This document shows, one piece after another, positions 6,408 through 11,210 of a DNA stretch of 11,210 nt (within the stretch, counting starts at the first letter, position 1; the number at the start of each line of letters is the position of its first letter). The stretch covers positions 1-11,210 of the forward strand of contig CAXTNC010000101.1 of the NCBI GenBank assembly GCA_964245495.1. The letters are read 5' to 3'. Made by a program: the position numbers and the translations under genes. The notes below the pieces were generated by a model. That model saw nothing but the letters and a program-made list of their open reading frames with translations. It was not told where the DNA came from and made no database searches. Source of the stretch: LMUY01 sp964245495 (GTDB lineage: Bacteria > Pseudomonadota > Alphaproteobacteria > Acetobacterales > Acetobacteraceae).

Positions 6408-8152
6408 CCGATCAACCGTTCTCGACCGAGCAGCAGGAATACCTCAAGGGCTTCATGGCCGGGGTGGACGCCAAGCGCGGCCCGCTCACTGGCGGCGGGG
6501 CGGCTGCCGTGGAAGCCGATCCCAACGATTTGCAGCGCATCGCGCAGGACAAGCAGATCGCGGCCGGCAAGAAGCTGGTGCCGGAGGAGGAGGCCAAGCG
6601 GAAGAAGAACCCGCTCGACCGTTTCGGCGAGATCAGCGCCCTGGCGGAGGAAGGCAAGTTCCCCAAGGGCACGGACGTGTTCCTGACCAAGTACCAGGGC
6701 CTGTTCTTCGTGGCGCCGGCGCAAACCAGCTTCATGTGCCGGCTGCGCATGCCCGGCGGCATCATCAGCTCGTTCCAGTTCCGCGGCGTGGCGGACATCG
6801 CGGCCGAGCTGGGCGGCGGCTATGGCGACATCACCACCCGCGCCAACCTGCAGATCCGTGAGATCGGCGCCGCCGCCGCGCCCGAGGTGCTGACCCGGCT
6901 GGCCGACATCGGGCTGACCTCCCGCGGCTCCGGCGCCGACAACGTGCGCAACGTCACCGGCAGCCCGACGGCCGGCATCGACGTGCAGGAGCTGATCGAC
7001 ACCCGCCCGGACGCGCGGCGCATCCACCACCACATCCTGAACCACCGCGAGCTGTACGGCCTGCCGCGCAAGTTCAACATCGCGTTCGACGGCTCCGGCA
7101 CGGTGCCGGTGCTGGAGGACACCAACGACATCGGCTTCACCGCCGTGCAGGTGGCAGCCGGATTCGGCGTGCAGCCGGGCGTGTACTACCGCCTGGCGCT
7201 GGGCGGCATCACCGGCCACAAGGACTTCGCCCGCCAGACCGGCGTGGTCGTGACCCCGGCGGAGACGACGCCGGTGTGCGACTCGATCCTGCGGGTGTAC
7301 ATCGCCAACGGCGACCGCACCAACCGCACCAAGGCGCGGCTGAAATACGTGCTGGATGCCTGGGGCTTCGACAAGTTCATGGCCGCCGTCGAGGAGGACC
7401 TGGGCCGCAAGCTCACCCGTGTGCCGCCGGAAGCCGTGCTGCCGCCGCCGGAGCAGTCCCGCAGCGCCCACATCGGCGTGCATCCGCAGAGGCAGCCGGG
7501 CTTGTCCTACGTCGGCATCGTGCTGCCGGTCGGCCGCATGACGACGGAGCGGATGCACGGCCTGGCCGCAGTAGCGGATCGCTTCGGCTCCGGCACCCTC
7601 CGGCTGACGGTGTGGCAGAACCTGCTGATCTCCGACATCCCGGACGAGCGGATGCCGGAAGCCCTGGCCGCCATCGAGGCGCTCGGCCTGCGGCACGACG
7701 CCGGGCCGCTGCGCACCGGGCTGGTGGCGTGCACAGGCAACGCCGGGTGCAAGTTCGCCGCCTCCAACACCAAGGGCCACGCCTCCGAACTGGTGGATTG
7801 GCTGGAGCAGCGCATCGAGGTCGACACCCCGGTCAACATCCACCTCACCGGTTGCCACCATTCCTGCGCGCAGCACTTCATCGCCGACATCGGCCTGCTG
7901 GGCGCCAAGGTGGACCGCGGCGAGGACGTGGTGGAGGGCTATGATCTCCATGTCGGCGGCGGCGCCGGGCCGAACCAGGCCATCGGCCGGCTGATCCGCC
8001 CCGCCGTGGCGATGGACGAGCTGCCGCCGCTGGTGCTCAACCTGCTGGCCGCCTGGAAGGCCGAGCGGGGCGACGGCCAAAGCTTCCAGGCCTGGTCCGC
8101 CGCCAAGAGCGAGGACGCCCTCTCCGCCGTGCTGTCCGGATCTGACGCATGA
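6404..8152 (+). CDS. nirA: NirA-type siroheme/[4Fe-4S] nitrite reductase
   Basis: This 582-residue protein of the nitrite/sulfite reductase family catalyses the six-electron reduction of nitrite to ammonium in the cytoplasm. Two ferredoxin-like/hemoprotein half repeats are visible. The first contains MCRLRMPGGI (111-120) and ITTRANLQIREI; the second has LRLTVWQNLLI. The siroheme-cluster cysteines are C443 and C449 (C-x5-C in ACTGNAGC) and C484 and C488 (C-x3-C in GCHHSC). HH replaces the more usual PN between the last two cysteines. A sulfite reductase is the alternative, but the adjacent nitrate reductase and NirB-like gene favour nitrite. The ~75-residue N-terminal extension begins FSTEQQEYLKGFMAGV. 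The ATG at 6404 is in an ATGA overlap with the upstream stop and has GGAG eight bases before it. It is longer than the cyanobacterial NirA of about 510 residues. Confidence 0.92.
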   Translation: MTDQPFSTEQQEYLKGFMAGVDAKRGPLTGGGAAAVEADPNDLQRIAQDKQIAAGKKLVPEEEAKRKKNPLDRFGEISALAEEGKFPKGTDVFLTKYQGLFFVAPAQTSFMCRLRMPGGIISSFQFRGVADIAAELGGGYGDITTRANLQIREIGAAAAPEVLTRLADIGLTSRGSGADNVRNVTGSPTAGIDVQELIDTRPDARRIHHHILNHRELYGLPRKFNIAFDGSGTVPVLEDTNDIGFTAVQVAAGFGVQPGVYYRLALGGITGHKDFARQTGVVVTPAETTPVCDSILRVYIANGDRTNRTKARLKYVLDAWGFDKFMAAVEEDLGRKLTRVPPEAVLPPPEQSRSAHIGVHPQRQPGLSYVGIVLPVGRMTTERMHGLAAVADRFGSGTLRLTVWQNLLISDIPDERMPEALAAIEALGLRHDAGPLRTGLVACTGNAGCKFAASNTKGHASELVDWLEQRIEVDTPVNIHLTGCHHSCAQHFIADIGLLGAKVDRGEDVVEGYDLHVGGGAGPNQAIGRLIRPAVAMDELPPLVLNLLAAWKAERGDGQSFQAWSAAKSEDALSAVLSGSDA

Positions 8153-9717
8153 ATGCGATGTCCGGCGGGAGCAGCCCGCTCATCCCAGAGAACGCCCCGT
8201 TCAACGCCGCGCAACGCTCCTGGCTCAACGGCTTCCTGGCCGGGCTGTATGGCGGCAGCGCCGGCGGGGACGCCGGCATGTCGATGGAAGGCTCCGTCGC
8301 TGCGGCCGAGGAGGATTTCCCCTGGCACGACCCGGCGCTGGAGATGGACGAGCGCCTGCAGCTGGCCGAGGGCCGCCCGTTCGAGCGCAAGCTGATGGCG
8401 GCGATGGCGCAACTCGATTGCGGCCAGTGCGGCTATCTTTGCCAAAGCTACGCCGCGGCGCTGGCCAGCGGCAAGGAAACCTCCGTCTCGCTCTGCGTGC
8501 CTGGCGCCAAGCCGACCAGCAAGAAGGTCAAGGAGCTGCTGGCCGAGCGCCCGGCCGATGCCGTCGCCATGGCCCCGCCCCCGGTGGAATCCGCCTCCCC
8601 CGTCGTGCCGCTCGGGATGCCGGTGCGGGTGCTGGCGTCCGACCGGCTCACCGGCGACGCCTCCGCCAAGGACGTGCGCCACGTCAAGATCGACCTGTCC
8701 CCCTCCGGCCTGACCTACGAGCCGGGCGACTCCATCGGCATCTGCGCGCCCAGCGACCCCGAGCTGGTCGAGGCTTGCCTGCGCGCCCTGGCCGCCGCCG
8801 GGGACGAACTGGTGCATTGCCCCGACAACACCATGCGCACCGCCCGGGACGCGCTGGCCTGGCAGGTGGACATCGCCCGCCCGATGGACCGCGCGCTCGA
8901 CCTGCTCCTGGCCTCCGCCACCGACCCGGCGGACGCCGCGGGGCTGCGCCGCCTGGTGGAGGGCGAGGACGGCGCGGAGCCGGAGCACGCCGACCTGCTG
9001 GACCTGCTGGAAGCATTCCCCTCCGCCCGGCCCCGGCTGTGGGACTTGGTGAAAGCGCTGCCGGCGCTGAAGCCGCGCCTTTACTCCATCGCCTCAAGCC
9101 TCCAAGCCGAGCCAGGCCAGGTGCACCTTTGTGTCGGCGTGGTGCGCGCGGAGCGGCGGGGCCGGGTGCGCCACGGCATCGCGTCCTCGTTCCTGGCGCA
9201 CCGCGCGGCGGTGCATGGGCAGATTCTGGCCAACATCCAGGCCAGCCATTTTCGCCTGCCTGCCGACCCGGCGGTGCCCATCATCATGGTCGGCCCCGGC
9301 ACCGGCATCGCCCCGTTCCGCGCCTTCTTGCAGGAGCGCGCGGCGGGGGAACACAAAGGCCGCTCCTGGCTGTTCTTCGGCGACCAGCATGAAGCGACCG
9401 ACTTCCTGTTCGCCGATCAGTTGAAGGCCTGGTTGGCGGCGGGCACGCTGTCCCGGTTGGACACGGCCTGGTCCCGTGACCAGGCGCAGAAGGTGTACGT
9501 GCAGGACAAGATGCGCGAGCACGCCGCCGAGCTGTGGCAGTGGCTGCAGGAAGGCGCGCACTTCTACGTCTGCGGCGACGCGATGCGCATGGCCAAGGAC
9601 GTGGACGCAGCGCTGCGTGAGATCGCGGTGAAGGAAGGCGGCATGGACGAGGCCGGCGCCAAGGAGTGGATCACCGGCATGGCCAAGCAGGGCCGCTACC
9701 TGCGTGACGTCTATTAA
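8149..9717 (+). CDS. CysJ-like FAD/NADPH reductase with N-terminal four-Cys Fe-S motif
   Basis: The protein has 522 residues. Its order is an N-terminal motif FNAAQRSWLNGFLAGL (18-33); a four-cysteine segment C91-x2-C94-x3-C98 ... C116 (LDCGQCGYLCQSYA, then LCVPG) of the type found in RnfB-like PF04060 Fe-S domains; a linker; then the FAD- and NADPH-binding modules of sulfite reductase alpha/cytochrome P450 reductase. The latter are seen as RLYSIASS (310-317, FAD), GRVRHGIASSFLA (338-350), VGPGTGIAPFRAF (381-393, NADPH), YVCGDAMRMAKDV (473-485) and a C-terminal aromatic YLRDVY. A flavodoxin (FMN) domain, normal in CysJ, is absent. The inferred role is passing NADPH electrons through FAD and the cluster to NirA and/or NasA. 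ATGA overlap with nirA indicates coupling; an alternative start lies three codons later at 8158. Databases would probably call it 'sulfite reductase subunit alpha', which the operon context contradicts. Confidence 0.88.
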   Translation: MNAMSGGSSPLIPENAPFNAAQRSWLNGFLAGLYGGSAGGDAGMSMEGSVAAAEEDFPWHDPALEMDERLQLAEGRPFERKLMAAMAQLDCGQCGYLCQSYAAALASGKETSVSLCVPGAKPTSKKVKELLAERPADAVAMAPPPVESASPVVPLGMPVRVLASDRLTGDASAKDVRHVKIDLSPSGLTYEPGDSIGICAPSDPELVEACLRALAAAGDELVHCPDNTMRTARDALAWQVDIARPMDRALDLLLASATDPADAAGLRRLVEGEDGAEPEHADLLDLLEAFPSARPRLWDLVKALPALKPRLYSIASSLQAEPGQVHLCVGVVRAERRGRVRHGIASSFLAHRAAVHGQILANIQASHFRLPADPAVPIIMVGPGTGIAPFRAFLQERAAGEHKGRSWLFFGDQHEATDFLFADQLKAWLAAGTLSRLDTAWSRDQAQKVYVQDKMREHAAELWQWLQEGAHFYVCGDAMRMAKDVDAALREIAVKEGGMDEAGAKEWITGMAKQGRYLRDVY

Positions 9718-9729
9718 GCGGGTGCCGCG

Positions 9730-11210
9730 ATAGACACTGACGCCGCATCCATCCGCACCACCTGCCCGTACTGCGGGGTGGGGTGCGGCGTGCTGGCCAC
9801 GGCCACCGGCCCAGCATCCGCCACCGTCGCGGGCGACCCGTTGCACCCGGCCAACTACGGCCGGCTCTGCGTCAAGGGCACGGCGCTGGGCGAGACGCTG
9901 TCCCACCACAACCGGCTGCTCCGCCCCGAGATCGACGGCGTGCCTGCGTCATGGGACGCAGCGCTGGACCGCGTGGCCATGGCCTTCCGAGATGCGATGG
10001 CCGAGCACGGCCCGGACAGCGTGGCGCTTTACGTCTCCGGCCAGTTGCTGACGGAGGACTACTACGCCGCCAACAAGCTCGCGAAGGGCTTTCTCGGCAC
10101 CGGCAACATCGACAGCAACTCGCGCCTGTGCATGTCCACCCCCGTCGCCGCGCACCGCCGCGCGTTCGGCGAGGACATCGTTCCCGGCATCTATGAGGAC
10201 CTGGAACTGGCGGACCTGCTGGTGCTGGTGGGCAGCAACACCGCCTGGTGCCATCCCGTGCTGTTCCAGCGCATCGCCGCCGCCCGCGCCGCCCGCCCGG
10301 AAATGCGCGTGGTGGTGATCGACCCGCGCCGCACCGCCACCTGCGAGGGCGCCGACATGCACCTCGCCCTGGCGCCGGGCACCGATGTGGCGCTGTTCGC
10401 CGGCCTGCTGCGCTACCTGCACCGCAGCGGCCGCACCGACCGCGCCTACGCCGCCTTCCTGGACGACGTGGAGGACGCGGTGGCGGTGGGCGGCACGGTG
10501 GCGGAGGTGGCCGCTGCCTGCGGCCTGCGCCAGCCGGAGGTGACGGCGTTCTTCGAGCTGTTCGCCCGCACCCCCAAGACCGTCACGATGTTCAGCCAGG
10601 GCGTGAACCAGTCCAGCTCCGGCGTGGACAAGGCGAGCGCCATCCTTAACGTCCACCTGCTGACCGGCCGCGTCGGCAAGCCCGGCGCCAGCCCGTTCAG
10701 CGTCACCGGGCAGCCCAACGCCATGGGCGGGCGCGAGGTCGGCGCGCTGGCCAACCTGCTGGCCGGCCACCTGGAGTTCGGCCGCCCGGGAGACCTGGCG
10801 CTGCTGCGGGAGTTCTGGGGCGCGCCCAACCTCGCCACCGCGCCGGGCCTCAAGGCGGTGTCGCTGTTCGAGGCGGTGGCGAACAGGCAGGTGCGCGCGC
10901 TGTGGGTCATCGGCACCAACCCGGCAGTGTCGATGCCGAACGGCGAGCGGGTGCGCGCCGCGATGGCCGGGTGCGACTTCCTCGCCGTGTCCGAGTGCGC
11001 GGCCAACAACGACACGGTGGAATACGCCCACGTCCGCCTGCCTGCCCTGGCCTGGGGCGAGAAGGACGGCACCGTCACCAACAGCGAGCGCGTCATCAGC
11101 CGGCAGCGCGCCTTCCTGCCGCCCCCCGGCGAGGCGCGGGCGGACTGGTGGATGGTGGCGCAGGTGGCGGCCCGGCTCGGCCACGGCGCGGCCTTTGCCT
11201 GGCGCAGCCC
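9730..11210 (+). CDS. nasA: Assimilatory nitrate reductase, molybdopterin catalytic subunit (3' end outside window; noncanonical start)
   Basis: About 493 residues are visible and the frame is still open at the window end; family members are roughly 700-900. It reduces nitrate to nitrite with Mo-bis-MGD and a [4Fe-4S] cluster. Counting from 9730, the cluster cysteines are C12, C15, C19 (TTCPYCGVGCG) and C47 (RLCVKG), and the Mo-ligand cysteine is C134 in DSNSRLCMS. Further NasA/NarB signatures are GSNTAWCHPVLFQ, FSQGVNQSSSG, GKPGASPFSVTGQPNAMGG and VIGTNPAVSMPN. The start is unclear: the frame runs in phase from the preceding TAA (9715-9717) and contains no ATG, GTG or TTG before the first cysteines. 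The ATA at 9730 would give (M)DTDAASIRTTCPYCG, a normal family N-terminus, without a clear Shine-Dalgarno sequence. The first canonical start, GTG 9778, would delete two cluster cysteines. Twelve bases separate it from the reductase gene. Confidence 0.9.
   Translation, partial: MDTDAASIRTTCPYCGVGCGVLATATGPASATVAGDPLHPANYGRLCVKGTALGETLSHHNRLLRPEIDGVPASWDAALDRVAMAFRDAMAEHGPDSVALYVSGQLLTEDYYAANKLAKGFLGTGNIDSNSRLCMSTPVAAHRRAFGEDIVPGIYEDLELADLLVLVGSNTAWCHPVLFQRIAAARAARPEMRVVVIDPRRTATCEGADMHLALAPGTDVALFAGLLRYLHRSGRTDRAYAAFLDDVEDAVAVGGTVAEVAAACGLRQPEVTAFFELFARTPKTVTMFSQGVNQSSSGVDKASAILNVHLLTGRVGKPGASPFSVTGQPNAMGGREVGALANLLAGHLEFGRPGDLALLREFWGAPNLATAPGLKAVSLFEAVANRQVRALWVIGTNPAVSMPNGERVRAAMAGCDFLAVSECAANNDTVEYAHVRLPALAWGEKDGTVTNSERVISRQRAFLPPPGEARADWWMVAQVAARLGHGAAFAWRS

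Noticed and set aside
6122..8080. 652-codon open frame on the minus strand opposite the NirB-like gene and nirA
   Set aside because: Low-complexity, motif-free product antisense to two well-supported genes; the long opening is explained by high GC at third codon positions.
9722..9733. GTG at 9722 as the nasA start
   Set aside because: It is in another frame and reads only three codons before TAG at 9731.
9949..11184. 411-codon open frame on the minus strand opposite nasA
   Set aside because: Antisense to a clear molybdopterin nitrate reductase and without recognisable domains.

Overview
The window is very GC-rich and almost fully coding. It reads as chromosomal DNA of an alphaproteobacterium, most likely Rhodospirillales/Acetobacteraceae. 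That assignment is an inference from composition, from the rsfS / rlmH / gpmI neighbourhood, and from the styles of the assimilatory nitrate genes and of the TPR–ATP-grasp protein. No tRNA, rRNA, CRISPR array, insertion sequence or attachment site was seen. Most long reading frames on the opposite strand are codon-bias shadows of the genes listed here.

Region 1 (1-1592) is a housekeeping ribosome block. It holds the 3' end of rsfS (ribosomal silencing factor), a DUF427 gene coupled to it by an ATGA overlap, a small exported protein on the opposite strand, and rlmH (23S rRNA pseudouridine-1915 methyltransferase). rsfS and rlmH are often direct neighbours in bacteria; here two genes separate them.

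Region 2 (1608-3462, minus strand) is the most unusual part. A short gene for an 89-residue Ser/Thr/Gly/Ala-rich peptide with a tandem TVTNA-type repeat lies 16 bases upstream of a 522-residue protein, which carries four TPR repeats followed by an ATP-grasp ligase domain. The pair looks like a small-peptide plus peptide-ligase cassette, possibly a RiPP or peptide-tailoring system. It sits between rlmH and gpmI.

Region 3 (3592-5100) is gpmI, the cofactor-independent phosphoglycerate mutase of glycolysis/gluconeogenesis. It is divergent from the peptide cassette across a 129-base intergenic region.

Region 4 (5208-11210, running off the end) is a tightly packed assimilatory nitrate/nitrite reduction operon: a NirB-like FAD/NAD(P)H oxidoreductase, a NirA-type siroheme nitrite reductase, a CysJ-like FAD/NADPH reductase with a four-cysteine Fe-S motif in place of a flavodoxin domain, and the N-terminal two thirds or so of a molybdopterin nitrate reductase (NasA type). 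The inferred pathway is nitrate to nitrite (NasA), then nitrite to ammonium (NirA), with electrons from NAD(P)H through the two flavoproteins. Two oddities stand out. The nasA frame has no ATG/GTG/TTG start before its first cluster cysteines, the best candidate being ATA at 9730. NirA and the neighbouring reductase also share an N-terminal motif that may be a docking element.
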